Origin: Scleroderma bovista | Lineage: Eukaryota > Basidiomycota > Agaricomycetes > Boletales > Sclerodermataceae | Assembly: GCA_037178675.1 (NCBI GenBank) | Contig: JAYMGJ010000040.1 | Location: forward strand, 186,001 to 250,000 | Reading direction: 5' to 3' | DNA length: 64,000 nucleotides | Part shown: in pieces, positions 45,622 to 59,697 of the stretch | Layout: every line of letters starts with the position of its first letter | Numbering within the stretch: the first letter of the stretch is position 1 | Position numbers and translations under genes: made by a program | The notes under the pieces: generated by a model | Databases searched by the model: none | What the model was told of the DNA's origin: nothing | The model's input: the letters and a program-made list of their open reading frames with translations, nothing else

Positions 45622-46366
45622 TCACCACCGACCATGTTGCTTGAACCACAAGTTGAGAAAGCATGTCACTATAATTCGTTCGAGGATGTTGGCGCAACGC
45701 GGTGCAATTTTGAGCAATCTTTCTTCCCCAGACCAAGTTGCTACATGTCTGTCCTTAGAATCGACGCACTAAGCACAATGGTTTCATTGGTCCACGCCGA
45801 TCAAATGCCATTGGAGGTTAACTTACAAATAAGTTATGGCTGTTCTCTCCGATCTTCCACTTGTACTCATTTCCGGAAACTTTGAATCTTCTCGACCTGG
45901 AAGTGTTTCACTCACCGCCAAATTGACACCACGGAAATGACGTACTGGCTAGTGGAATTCTTGACCCTCCGTAAGTCTTTAATTGAAACCTTGGAGAAAC
46001 ACAAATCAGCACCCCAAGGATCTCTTATCACATCGTCAGTCACTAACCTCATCGACACCGAACCATATCGTTGCATGTGCATCTGATGACCATTCGATCC
46101 GTCCAGCGGTCTCCCACAGGAGTGCATCTAGATTTTTTCTTTGGAGGGTTGTCGTAGGGCTGGTATGACCAGGTGTAGGATGGCAGAACTAGAATGGTAC
46201 GTTAGAGACAGTCGCCCCAGACGCTGGTAGAGGGGAGACGCACCCTATAGACCTCCAGTCGCTCTGGAGAGCTTTCGATAACCTGGTATACACGGAAGTT
46301 CCGAGTATCGACATTGACATCAGTGCTGTAGAGGAATCGGAGGGCGATGTCACTGGACTGGGCCAT
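45622..46366 (-). CDS. DUF6593 family protein (copy 2)
   Basis: Second member of the basidiomycete DUF6593 family. Exons join on the minus strand: MAQSSDIALRFLYSTDVNVD and TRNFRVYQVIESSPERLEVY, then FCHPTPGHTSPTTTLQRKNL, LLWETAGRIEWSSDAHATIW, FGVDE, VSIKDLRRVKNSTSQ, SRRFKVSGNEYKWKIGENSH, and finally CVDSKDRHVATWSGEERLLK, ending WFKQHGRW. The AxIEW strand, the RRFKVSGNEYKWKI strand and the final long hydrophobic ILERIIVTCFLNLW strand correspond to the family's usual order. It is clearly diverged from copy 1 and not a recent duplicate. Function unknown. Confidence 0.72.
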
Positions 46367-47936
46367 TTTGCTTGGGCGGTGAGAGCGAGACTTGCGTCGA
46401 CAGGTTGGCGCTTGGCAGATGGCCTATAAATCCTTCGATGCCCTTGGACGCTTTGGACCGATAAATTTCCAATCCAAGTTCCGAAAATTTTGTCCAAATG
46501 TCACTTGCGACGGGTGGATGGCACCAGATGCAAATTGGGTCATCATCTACAGCACTTTGTGATAAGTACGTGATCTGGCCATTCTAACATGCGAGGTTCA
46601 GGAGTGCAGTGAGGTCATTCAGATGGTTTGATGGGCAGTCCGAACAGGTGCCGAGTAAAGACAGCGATGCCAGCGTACTAAAGCATCCGCGGGGTGTCCT
46701 GTAGAGATTTGCTTCGGTGCACAAGAGTGCCAGATGGGCCATTTCTCTTCGCGGGAACTGCTTCACGGGCAAGCGAATACTTTCAAGCATCACTGGGTGC
46801 ACCACTTGAATGAAAACTTTATTGCCGACAGGTGCGTAAGTATAAATCGTGATCCTGGCCGTTACATCACCATCCCATAAAATGTACTAGGTAGAAACCA
46901 AGGATATCACTCGGAGGTCATTTCACAGAAACGCATCTGGACCACTCCAGGAAAATGTGGACCCACAAAGCGGCAAGTCTAAAATCTAAAAGATCTTGCG
47001 TGATGCGGGTTGATCGGGATTACCGCCATTGACCCCCTGCAAGAAGTAGTGACTACTGAGCTCACTCTCACGTCGCTGCAGGTTAAGGACGTTTATGATG
47101 GTCCCGCGTCTACAGGAAACGTATCTGGCCCTGAAACTAGGTGTCATGGTTGACTGCTGCCTGATTTTTTTTTCCAGCCTTGCTCCGTGCCGGTCAGTGT
47201 TAAGAACTTTCTTGCTCTTTGGTAGAACAAAGTTCCTGGGTAAAAGGAATAAAATAGATGGGGTAATTTGGCTAAATTCGCCTTGCAACCGTACTACGGG
47301 CGTGTACTGGTCAAAGTTTCATGACTCCCAAACACATCCAGCTCTTGAACTTCTTATCTGGACAAGGTAAGGTCCCTGGTTGAGGGGAGAAAACTAGTCT
47401 CGGTCCCAGACGTTTTGGGTATCCGAACAAGTCCGGCGTTACCCAGAACCTACGTGCCCGGATGAATCCGGTTTCCTTGGTGTCGAGACTAGGAGAAAAC
47501 ATTTTTGAAATGTAAATCTCAACATGCATATGTACAATCTTGGAATGGTCCTATCACAGTCCCATTTGTTCCTGATAAAACACAGGCGGCCCCGGTTTCT
47601 TCTCCACAGAGAGAGAGTTCAAGGTGACGAACCAACAAGCAGAGACAAGTCTGTTTCAAAAGCAGCGACCACCGGACATTATTACTAATCATGATTGGTC
47701 ACTGTGGGGCCCGCATACGAGACATCCAACAACGAACATAACTGCATCACCCTCACATAAGATACACTGCACCTGTGTTCTTTTCAGCAACTTTACTTGG
47801 CTCCTTTCCCGTGGTATTCTGTTTGCAATGCCCAAGGAGCTTTCGAGAAGTCAGTCGAGAGAAGAAGAAGTAGTAGGCAATCTATATTCACTCATCGAAC
47901 ATTTGTCATTCATGATTGCTGGTACAGGACTCCGAG
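46367..47936. other. Intergenic region without a supported gene, holding a MITE-like insertion
   Basis: 1.57 kb between the second DUF6593 gene and the bZIP gene. Open frames of up to 119 codons occur on both strands but lack family resemblance and consistent splice signals. The only structure I can define is the short inverted-repeat element at 47395-47491. Confidence 0.5.
47395..47491. mobile_element. 97-bp MITE-like element with 9-bp direct duplication
   Basis: The ends are inverted repeats: TAGTCTCG at 47395-47402 and CGAGACTA at 47484-47491. They are flanked by identical direct repeats GGAGAAAAC at 47386-47394 and 47492-47500. Flank identity stops exactly there (47385 differs from 47491, and 47501 from 47395). 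Inner bases also show imperfect symmetry (TCCG/CGGA blocks). This is the structure of a short non-autonomous DNA transposon with its target-site duplication. A 9-bp duplication fits Mutator-like elements; an 8-bp reading would fit hAT. No coding capacity. Confidence 0.7.
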
Positions 47937-49695
47937 ATGGAGTCTCATGCCGACCAGGAGAGCCCGAACCAGGGCCCAGGTAAGCCTGGCAGGAAGAAAA
48001 ATCCAAAGTAAGAGCCGCTCATTACTAGCAGCGAATGAGTCACGACATCGAGCGCCTCGTAGTTCCCAGGCAGCCCGCAGAGACCAGAATCGCATCGCGC
48101 AGCGCGAGTTCCGTTTGCGAAAACAGCAAAAGGTGCTCCTTTCCTTCGCCAGCTCTCTTGCCTACTGATATCTTTGTTTTCAGATACGTGACCTCGAAGC
48201 CCGTGTAGAGCTCCTTTCAGCTTCGCAAGATGAGGCCCTCATCGACCTCAGGGCTATTCTAAGGGGTTGAGTCGTCCCTCTCTTCCTCAGTCGGCGTGTT
48301 CTTTTAACCCCTCTCCATTTACATTTTGAAGATCTGATGGCAGAAAATCTACACCTACGTAACTTACTCAAGAGTGTCTCTGGTTTTATCGGTGAGGGTG
48401 CAGGGGGCTTTGTGGCGAAAATGGGATGGGACATACACGATTTCCAGGCATTCCTTAACAAATCCGAAACTGATACAGCCTGGGAGAGTTTCCAGTCGCG
48501 AAGACACACACAAAAGACAGCGCATTCAGATGGATCCACATCATCAGCTGTGGGGTCGCAAAGCGTGCCTGCTAAACGACTATCCGAGGATGACGCAGCA
48601 CCGGGCCGCGCGAAGAAACTAAGAGGAATGAGTACGAATGAAGGTTCAGCAGAACGGCAAGATCCATATCCACTACTCATGCCTATGAGCACGACCGTCC
48701 CACCGCCGCCACCCCCCGCAACGAACTCCCTGTACCCCTCCGCTGCGCGATCACCACAGGACAGTCTATTCTCCGACCTAATGCGCAATGGTCACGCCAA
48801 CTCTCCTGTTTTCATGCCCCCTACACCTGGTTCATCTGGACACTACGGCACTTCATCAGCATCCAGTGCTTATTCATACTTGCCACAGATCAATTTAGTG
48901 GACCAGGGAATGAATTCGTTGTCGTATACGTCTGCAAAGAGTGGAACAGCTCGTGGCCAAGCACGCATTCTATCCCAGACCAATACCGCGCCCGAAGAAC
49001 CAGACGACGAAGAGGAGCTCATGGATCCGAAGAAGATCGAAGCCATGAAGTTGATTAGGTTGGTTCAGGTAATTCATTTCCTCCTGTTATCCTTCTAAAC
49101 TCGCCTTTCAGGTATCACCTTGACAACTATGCAAGAAATAGCGCGTATTGCTTACCTTCCTCCCTACGACCGACGTTAGTGCAGAGGTGGGGTTTCATTT
49201 TAACATTCTAGTCACAGGTCTCATTGTTATCGCCAGGACTGTTAACCATGGTATTCTCCAATTGTTTTATATTTATCCCTGCTGACACTACGTAGAAAGC
49301 ATAATTGATCGTATTGTTCATCCGGAGCTCCGTGATCGCATTATTCTGCTGCGAGGTAGTGCGCTCACCTATCGACATCGACTAAATTACTGATCCATCC
49401 ACAGGACAATTCTCCTTGGCAGATTGCTTGTTCGATTACAAGAAATCTGTGAAGATACACGGCGATGATGTCCTCGCCCATGCGAACTGGGAACTGACAG
49501 AGTGGTGGCTACGGAAATATAGGTTGGCCTTGCCTCGCATGACGTGAAATGCATCCCTTTTGACATTTGTTCGACTATAGTTACTTGGTGGAAAGGGCAA
49601 CGTTAGACATTTGTAATCGCTGGAGGCGTGAGCGCGGAGAACCTGAGCTCAAGTCGTCAGACATCAGTGCGCAAGGTGAATCGCCAGCATCATAG
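47937..49695 (+). CDS. bZIP transcription factor with C-terminal DUF3425-like domain
   Basis: Exon 1 reads MESHADQESPNQGPGKPGRK; two splices give the basic region NSQAARRDQNRIAQREFRLR KQQK and zipper IRDLEARVELLSASQDEALI, with the invariant N-x-x-A...R of bZIP basic regions (NRIAQREFR). Exon 4 continues DLMAENLHLRNLLKSVSGFI. The middle is disordered (VPPPPPPATNSLYPSAARSP). The C-terminal exons give LMDPKKIEAMKLIRYHLDNY, ESIIDRIVHPELRDRIILL, RGQFSLADCLFDYKKSVKIH and HANWELTEWWLRKYSYLVER, the helical DUF3425 region of many fungal bZIP factors. Stop at 49695. Target genes cannot be read from sequence. Confidence 0.88.
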
Positions 49696-49885
49696 CGGTG
49701 AGCTTTCCAGCACGGCAGGTTGAATATTAGGATGCGTTGCACACTTTTGAAGCCCAAATAATGTATATGTATATAACCCGAGTCTTCTGGTCTCTTCTCC
49801 ATGAAGAGGAAATAATGACATGTATATATGGAGCTCCAACGCCTAGTGCGATTCTTTTCCGAGAGAAGAAGCATCGTGGTCTCCT

Positions 49886-50245
49886 CTACCATGAAGCCTT
49901 GTGGACTCCAGGGATTTCGTTGTTCAGCGCTTTCAGCCTGAATTGATACTTGAAGCAATGCTTGGTAAACTACACTGAAGAACGAAAAGGCAACCAATGA
50001 CTCACCCTGCAAAGCGCAAATTCGCTCATGATACCCCGCCCACGGCCTGACTCAGAGCAGCGATTTTTGACAGTGGTGGGGCGGGTGTACCTCCCGAAGG
50101 TGTTCAATTGCAGCTGTGCCTGATGGCGCACCTGAGGGGGTAGACTCTCGTTGCGGGCGACATACAGATAAGCACGGCGGATAACTTCGTTTGCCTTGAC
50201 GAGCTCTCGTGCTTTCATGTCCCGGAGGACACGAATGTTCGGCAT
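49886..50245 (-). CDS. MRP2: Mitochondrial small-subunit ribosomal protein uS14m
   Basis: Exons 50245-50006 and 49948-49886 give 100 residues. Sequence blocks: MPNIRVLRDMKARELVKANE, ESLPPQVRHQAQLQLNTFGR, VKNRCSESGRGRGIMSEFAL and, across the intron, CRYQFRLKALNNEIPGVHKA SW-stop. The RC...GR-RG...F-LCR-QFR pattern and the SW terminus are the uS14 signature; the zinc cysteines are absent, as in other mitochondrial and many bacterial forms. No long presequence. Confidence 0.95.
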
Positions 50246-50267
50246 GACTTCAAGGTGGTCTTTGAAG

Positions 50268-50289
50268 AATAAATAAATATTTATTTATT
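50268..50289. repeat. 22-bp AT-only palindrome in a divergent promoter
   Basis: A perfect palindrome made of AAT/ATT units lies 22 bp before the uS14m start and 142 bp before the small plus-strand gene at 50431. AT richness alone makes symmetry easier, but its place suggests part of the shared promoter. Confidence 0.7.
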
Positions 50290-50430
50290 TGAGTCGGAGA
50301 GCACCGGATTAACGAAATGTATTCTGTCAAAATTTGTCGACTCTGTACGGTGGATATGGGCTCAAGTGGTACGTCTCTGCCAGCACTTCTGTTTAACTCG
50401 GTTGCTGATCCTCACCCTTGCAGCTATAGA

Positions 50431-50682
50431 ATGCCCAGAGTTGTTCGCATAACACCCCAAAGGCGTCGCGCATTGGTCTCTACATTGTTTGGGCTTACGT
50501 TTTTCGCGTCGGTATTGACCGTCTCCGCGTCGAACGTCCTCCCGTGCCCAGTGCGGCGTGATAGAAACCTACATGCGGAGAGTGAGGTGGTGATCACTGG
50601 AGAAAAGAAGTCGAGGCGGTGGATACAGGAGAGGTCTATCTCACAAGATACCTGCTCGGGTGGTCGGTGTCAAACGGCTTGA
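50431..50682 (+). CDS. Small single-pass membrane protein of unknown function
   Basis: 84 codons, intronless from the ATG at 50431: MPRVVRITPQRRRALVSTLF then a membrane helix (GLTFFASVLTVSASNVLPCP), a Cys-Pro pair and a charged tail with EKKSRRWIQER. The Arg-rich start followed by a single helix suggests the inner mitochondrial membrane with the tail in the intermembrane space, but it could equally be an ER protein. An upstream frame from 50317 with a GT-AG intron would not keep this frame. The 3' end overlaps by 47 bp an open frame on the other strand. Confidence 0.5.
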   Translation: MPRVVRITPQRRRALVSTLFGLTFFASVLTVSASNVLPCPVRRDRNLHAESEVVITGEKKSRRWIQERSISQDTCSGGRCQTA

Positions 50683-51148
50683 ATCTAATGTTTGCCTCTG
50701 AGGCACGCTCCAAAGCATCTGCATAGATCTCCAGGACATAGCTATGGCGAAGAGGAAGGCTGTACGTGTGGAACAGATGTATCTGGGCATTGTGGAAATT
50801 GACTATTCCCCTTCCGTTAGGGATAATCAACCTCCCGTCGTAGATCTGTGGCGCATTCGTGGCTGCCTGTAGGACCCTGGTTGGCTTGAAGCATAGCATT
50901 GGGAGAACACGGACAAGACAACACGTGGTTTTCAAGGTGTGGGGGACACATTGAAATGGTATATAGGACGGAACATATGGAACATATGAAGCCCACACGG
51001 AAAGCATCCCCACAAGTATCGACCACACAGCTTTCAGTAGAGCCTGGAACGGGCTTTCAACGCCTGATCTCCATCTTCCGAGACCAAGTAAAGGATAAGG
51101 CTCCACATCTGGGTACAGGGTACGGAGTTCACTGCCTGGCGACTCCAT
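50636..51148 (-). other. Doubtful minus-strand coding segment
   Basis: An open 170-codon stretch. Its start (SELRTLYPDVEPYPLLGLG) recalls the first residues of prolyl iminopeptidases, and its end (QIYDGRLIIPNGRGIVNFHN, RHSYVLEIYADALERASEAN) reads like a protein, but the middle (VPYVPSYIPFQCVPHTLKTT) does not. It may be a gene with introns I could not place, or a decayed one. Confidence 0.25.
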
Positions 51149-51802
51149 GCTGTCTTGCGTTCACCTTTGTCAACCTGTGCCCAAACGGCGTGAGTATTGT
51201 GGCAATGGATTCATATGCACTGAGCTGGGCCTGGGGCATTGGGCTCATTATGATCGCGGTGTCTCGGGGATGCCGCTGTGCATTATGTAGCTACTATTTC
51301 GCGTGGATTGCATTGCGGACGAACATTTGTTTGAGCCAGGTTTGTTCCACAAGAAGCCTTGGACCGAGCAGTGCCTGGTGTCCAAGTGACGGCAAAGTCA
51401 AAATGTGATCAGATCACTAAAGCGACCCTACTGTACTGTGGGCGCCTCACATTTTGCACTTGGACTGCGACCTCCGCACTATCACTGCTAGTAGTAGTAT
51501 ACACAGTTAGCTGGCACAGGTATCATATCGGCGACCGTGCTCGGTTACTCTCTACCGGTGTGAGGTTGGCACGGTAAAAATTGAGAAGAGAAAGCCGCCT
51601 TATTATGTAAGCCATTTTGTATGTGCTTTACCGACGAAGGACAGGTACAATAATCTCGTCAAATCTTGCAGTGGGTGGACGCTTTTTCTCTCTCAATCCT
51701 TGATTGCCTGTTGGTCTCCTGGTCCCTCTCAATTTCTGTGGTCGAAGATTCAGCGATCGAGGACGTCGAGTCAATTCCAGGTTTGAGGTTGAACAAAGTG
51801 TC

Positions 51803-54434
<2,632 letters not shown>

Positions 54435-55764
54435 GCACCCGAGTTGCCCTATCACCGTGACCTTCGCCGTGATCATGGGTCCTCGGTGCCTCTTGGGAAC
54501 ACGGAGGTTTTCCATTGACTCTCCCAGGTGGTTGCGGCGAGTGTTGCCGAGTCGTGAACATTGCTGATTCTATTGCTCTCACTCGTTTTCGTCATAGAGA
54601 ATTCGCAGGTTGAATGTTTTTTCCCTTTTCCGGAGATAAGATATCATTGACATGTACCATTTGCCAATCCGCATACCAGACTATATGCTACCTAGTTGCT
54701 GGCACATCCTGGCGATTCCTGCCCCTGGCCATTTTTTTCTGTGCTTACTTGTGGTTTATAGAAGACAATGGTTTTAATGAGGAATGGAATGTCGGATCAA
54801 GAGATGAGCCACCAGTCGAGCAGCGTTGGAGGTGTCGGACATAGGGCGAACACGCCTCGGGTGGGTTGTTCCAGAACACGACAAAAGGGCGCGGTGGGAG
54901 AGATCAGTGGATGGAAATGAAAAAAGTGCGCAAACACTGGTACAGGGGGGGAAGAACAAATGTTCCATGGATGAAGATGGCAATGGGGAGCCACATCTTG
55001 TCATGTACGAAAGTGATTCAGTTGCGTTGATCAGATGTTGATGCTGATGGGCGCGGAGTGGTGGCGGGGATAGCCGGTCCGGTGCGGGCCAGCAGCCGCG
55101 AGCGGTGGGCGAGTCGCTGGCGAGCGCCGTTCTTTGTCCCGACCAAACCCAACGAATTTGCAAATCAGAGCGGGGACCCCGGGGACCCCCGTCGGACATT
55201 CAAACGCGATGCTCGCCAGGCTGTCCAGCGTGCACACGCGGACTACAGCACGGACACAGGAGTGCAAGAGCCCATGGCGAGTATGTCGAGGAGGCGATGG
55301 GATCTCTGGGACGCGGCCACTCGAGGGGATCACATGAAGGGCTCCCCGAAAAGGACTAGCGGATTTGACCTCGGCGCCGAGGGTCTGGCGAGGTGTCTGG
55401 ATCAGGCAATGGCCAGTTGTATGTGTCTATTTGGAATGAATTTACCGAGGGTGATTTCCGAGCCCAGCCGCGGCTTGTGGGATGACAGCCTTGATTACGT
55501 ATTAATCTGCAAAAGGCAAGCGCGGCAGCAAAAATGGATGCAGTCACGTAACGCTATTTTCGGGCAAGAAGAGTTCTCCACCGACTTCATATTATTTGGA
55601 CGGCCTTTCTCCTCGTCAAAAAGACGTCGATCGAGGACACCCAGCGCATATCCCCTCGTCGCTGTCGCTGTCGTCGTCCTCGTCGTCGCCCAGTTTCTCC
55701 TTCGTCGTACATATATATACTGATACCCTTCGCCATTCCCTCTCTACGCCCCGCTACGTTCGAC
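54435..55764. other. Long intergenic region, no supported gene
   Basis: 1.33 kb between the kinase and the HSF-type gene. An open frame of 221 codons on the plus strand (55058-55723) and one of 141 on the minus strand overlap it, but both are rich in Arg, Gly and Pro, as GC-rich DNA gives by chance, and resemble nothing I know. Most likely the 3' leader of one gene and a long regulatory region of the transcription factor. Confidence 0.45.
55712..55719 (+). promoter_or_regulatory. TATA element of the HSF-type gene
   Basis: TATATATA 46 bp before the ATG at 55765, followed by a CT-rich stretch. The spacing leaves a very short leader. Confidence 0.5.
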
Positions 55765-57781
55765 ATGCAAGACCTCTACGCTCCCTCATACCCCCACCAG
55801 CAACCGCACCGTCACCAGTGGCCTCGTCACAGCGACCACTCCTACCCACACATCAACACAAGCGCACCCTTATACCCCCAGCAGCCCTCTGCCAATGCCC
55901 ACTCCTCCTCCAGCAACGACTCCCCCACAGACGACACTGGCTCCACCCTCAAGGTCCACGAACAACAACAGCCCCCTCCCCAAAAATCAGAGTCCAAACC
56001 ACAGGCCACCTTTTTGACCAAGCTATACGCGTGGGTCTTGCCCCCCTCCTCCCTCCCTCCCCCCCCCCCTGCTAACGCGTCTCTCAACAGCCTGCTCGAG
56101 CGACCAGAAAACCATCACATGATCAGATGGGATCCCGCAGGCGAACATATCATTGTAGAGCGTCCAGAACAACTCGCACTCCATGTCCTCCCAAGTGTGT
56201 ACCGTCAATCTAGGTTTGCCAGCTTCTCTCGGCAACTAAACGTGTGTGCTTCGCCTTGTCTTATTTTCTTCGATTAATTTCATTCGCAGATCTACGGTTT
56301 CATGCGCAAAGTAAACTTGCGCAATGTTGACCCTGCCATCGATGATCCCGATGCGAGCACCTGGTGTCAGTACTCATCAATGCAGCCCTTTGTTCTGTCG
56401 TTGACGTCCTCACAGCCCACCCCACTCTCAACCGCCATTCACCCCCAGAAGTGGTCGCCAATTTCAAGCGCCGCGTCCCTCCGCGTCTCCCTAAACCAAG
56501 GAAGCGCGAGACTCAGGAGGCTCCCAACATCCCTCCCCCACGCTCAGCGGTTGGCGTCCCTTCGGTCTCTCTCTCGGTAGGCACCAGGAATGGGATGTTC
56601 AATGGCCGCGCTCGCGGCTTCTCCGCCCCTGGCTCGTTCACTCCCCTCAGCCAGGGCGGCGCCGCAGGTTGGGGCACCTCATACCCACGTAACGCATTGC
56701 CGCCACTCACAGTGCCATCTGACTCGCCCTCGCTGTCGCACCCCCATGGTATGTACAGTCAATCGCAAGCTCTCCAGTCCATCTCTCCCACGGAGGACTC
56801 TCCCACGGCTCAGTTCAGCGCAATGGCCTCTGGAACAGGGTACGCCCAGCACACACCCCAGGTCTCTTCCTCTCAGCCGTACTCGTACACGGAGCCAGGC
56901 TGGTCGTTTTCCCCCAACAACTCGACCTCGAGCCATTCGGGTAGCCTGTCGTCCTTGTTGAACCCTCCTACGGGCAGCGGATACAGCACGCGTCCAACGC
57001 CAACGATCAATACGTCGTATACCCCTTCATATTCGAGTGTCTCGATGCACAGCGACAATACCCCGCCTTCGCTGTCCCCGGATACCCACAGCCGTCCAAC
57101 TACGGGCTACTCGATTTCTTCTGTGTCTTCGCTGTCGTACGAGGAATCCTCCTCTCATCATACTACGTACCAACATGGCGATTATTCCCGTCCGGGCTCG
57201 AGCCATCACCGCGCAGGTTCGCCGACGCTGTCGCGGCCCCCCTCCTCGTCAAAGCAGTACGCACCTAGCTCGCTCACTGGCAGAGTCGGTCGTCCACGGC
57301 GCCACAGCCAGGCAATAAGCCCCTACCCATCGCCATACGACCATCACACGTCAGAACGAACGTCTTCCTCGCCGCATCCTGCTGATGATGTAACCATGCC
57401 TCGGGTGCGAAGCATGGTGCATGCTGACCCTTATGGGTTTACCTCCAGTCAAGCCGAGTTCGCATACTCTGCTGTTGGGAGCAATCCATCGATGGACTCG
57501 ATGGACGCTCGCAACGGGTGGGGTCATCATGCGCAACGCCCGTCTACGAGCGCATCGTCTATCAGTGCTGCTTCACATACCTCGTCTTCGCAGGCACATA
57601 CACCTCCGCTTGACGGGTATGCTGAGACAGACATCAATCGCTGTGAGTTGTTTGTCCTTGCTAATGTCATACGGCGTGACTTACTGACAGGTAGTTTCAA
57701 CCAGTCTCACCTGACTTTGGGTTCGTGGCAATGAACGAGCATCTACCTCCGCAATATACCAAGACGGCCAGTGAGCTTTAG
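55765..57781 (+). CDS. Heat-shock-factor-type transcription factor
   Basis: N-terminus is Ser, Pro and His-rich (MQDLYAPSYPHQQPHRHQWP). The HSF DNA-binding domain is spread over three exons: TFLTKLYA, LLERPENHHMIRWDPAGEHI, VYRQSRFASFSRQLN then IYGFMRKVNLRNVDPAIDDP and SHPTLNRHSPPEVVANFKRR. SFSRQLN-IYGF is the recognition-helix signature. No clear coiled-coil trimer domain follows; the rest is disordered (SYTPSYSSVSMHSDNTPPSL), so it resembles the Sfl1-like branch rather than the classic stress factor. The last intron (from 57643) has two acceptors 4 nt apart (57690 and 57694). Use of the second gives FQPVSPDFGFVAMNEHLPPQ and stop at 57781; the first gives a shorter end at 57734. Confidence 0.85.
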
Positions 57782-59697
57782 ATGCTGGCCATTTCGTGGG
57801 GTTGCTAGACATATGTGCGTGATGGCTGCCCGTCCAACTTTTTGGACTACGATACATGCTGTTGCCTTTGTGTTTTTTTTTTTTTTCTTTCTTTCCCCGC
57901 TACAATTCACGGTCGTCTTTCGTTGCTGTCTCATTTCTCTTCTCATCTACATTGTTGGTGTCTTTGCTTGCTTCACTCTGGTAGAAGCACTGTTGAAACG
58001 AAATTGGAAATGCCCGCCCGTTCATTATTATATTCTTTTTTTTTTCACGAATGATCCGTCCATCGATACCGTCGTTACCTGCATTGCTGCCCTCATCTCC
58101 ATTTCTGCCGTGTATACCTCTTTGCTCATCCATATGTAGTACCAATACTCCATCCATACACTTCTTCGATACCTCGCTCGCTCGTTCCTTTTTTCCTTTT
58201 CTTTTTTCTCGTCTGGCTGTGTTTATGCGGTTACCCCGTATACTGTTACCCCGTTACTCGATATCCCAATTGGCTTTGTCGTATCCCGTTGAATATATTC
58301 GGGCTCGTGCAGCCATTCAATGCGCAAGGGGGTCGATGGCCTGATCGGGATCTTCAAATCTTGCCAACCGATCTATCTGTCCAGAATTCTGATCGGGGTA
58401 TTGTTTGAGGGGGTCAGAAATAAATCCCTCACGCGGTAAAATAATATTATTTCTGTCACGAGGTGGTCATTATGTCCCTGTTTGGACATGTTGGGGTTTG
58501 TTGGAACCCGGACGAGAGTCGCTTTTTGTTTTTCCTTGACGTCACTATCAAGCAATTGTTTGTACGGGAGCGCGTTGTTCAAGACACCCGGTGCGATGTG
58601 ACTTTTTTCGTTGGTGCAATGGGGTACCCTCAACACACGACTTGGTAGTATGTGGCGCTTTGCATCCCTGTGTCTATGCCAGCATTGGCCTGATCATAAT
58701 GGCACGGCTCCAACGCACAGCAAGGGCCGTGTTCCATAATGCAAGGTTCACTTCATTCTCAGCGGGACAGGCCACTCAGTCTGGGCACGGCACCCAATTT
58801 CGTCCCCAAGGGGCTGGCAAGCTGCCAAAGTCTGGTCCCCCTCTTGCCGTTTAGACTCATATTACCTTTCGTTAGTGCCGATTATTTCTTCCGGGGCCAC
58901 ACATGAGCTTTTATTTTACTTATCCGCTCTATAGTATACCGACATGCTTGTGTGGTGTGGCATCCGTGCACGGATGACTCGCGTCTGTGCGTGTTCGAGA
59001 CTAGCTTGACTCGGTGGATCTAATACACTGTCGCGGCGACAAGTCACATCTCGTGGTTCCTGATCATATACATTCATCGGAATGGCTGTGTTTGACAGAA
59101 TGTATGTATGTGGTGTTTTAAGGGGCACTACGCTCGTGCCATAGCACGATCGTCCAGTGGTCGGATAACGAGTGCTTCCATCTTGTCCGCTGCCAACCAA
59201 GCTTGGTCCCCCATCCATGCATCTAATGGAGCAGTCAATCATACATGTAGATGAACTTCGTTTGACGATATGCACAGCACCGTGCATGGATTGTGTTATT
59301 GCTACCGATGAGATATGGTAAACAAAGGACCGTGGGCAGGCTAAATGGGAAACCGTGTGTACCTACAACTCGAACTAAAACGGGATTAGGCACGAGGTAA
59401 ACCGATAATGAATGTGTTAGGCTGAAGGAAATGCCAGCAAGAAAGAGATAATACACCCTTGATGAGTCAAGGCAAAAAAGGAGTTACATACATACACAGT
59501 TGCGGTAAGTGTGTCCATCTAATGGTCTGAATTGCGTGCGATGCGAGTAGTCCCCGCGGGTCAGCAGGGACTCTGGAGGGAGGGGGATGTAAGGAATTCG
59601 TAAGGAATTGGGGCACGAACTCAATATATAGTGTCCGAAGGAATGTCTCTTGGTTTGACTTTGTACGATATGAAACAAGCAAGGCAGACAGCGCGTA
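57782..59697. other. Long spacer between the HSF-type gene and TVP38, no supported gene
   Basis: 1.9 kb between the tails of two convergent genes. It contains T-rich runs near 57870 and 58040, probably the 3' leader of the HSF-type gene, and a 9-bp inverted repeat (CAGAAATAA at 58415 and TTATTTCTG at 58447). Open frames up to 123 codons lack any family resemblance. Confidence 0.45.

Noticed and set aside
46584..47288. Minus-strand frames (73 and 100 codons) in the 46.4-47.9 kb gap
   Set aside because: No motif, no matching splice partners, and composition not clearly protein-like.
55058..55723. 221-codon pl​us-strand frame upstream of the HSF-type gene
   Set aside because: Composition rich in Arg, Ala, Gly as chance GC-rich DNA gives; overlapping minus frames of similar quality; no family resemblance; ends inside the likely core promoter at 55712.
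59131..59205. Possible tRNA around GTCCAGTGGTCGGATAAC
   Set aside because: The D-loop-like stretch is not followed by an anticodon stem or a GGTTCGA-type T loop at the right distance.
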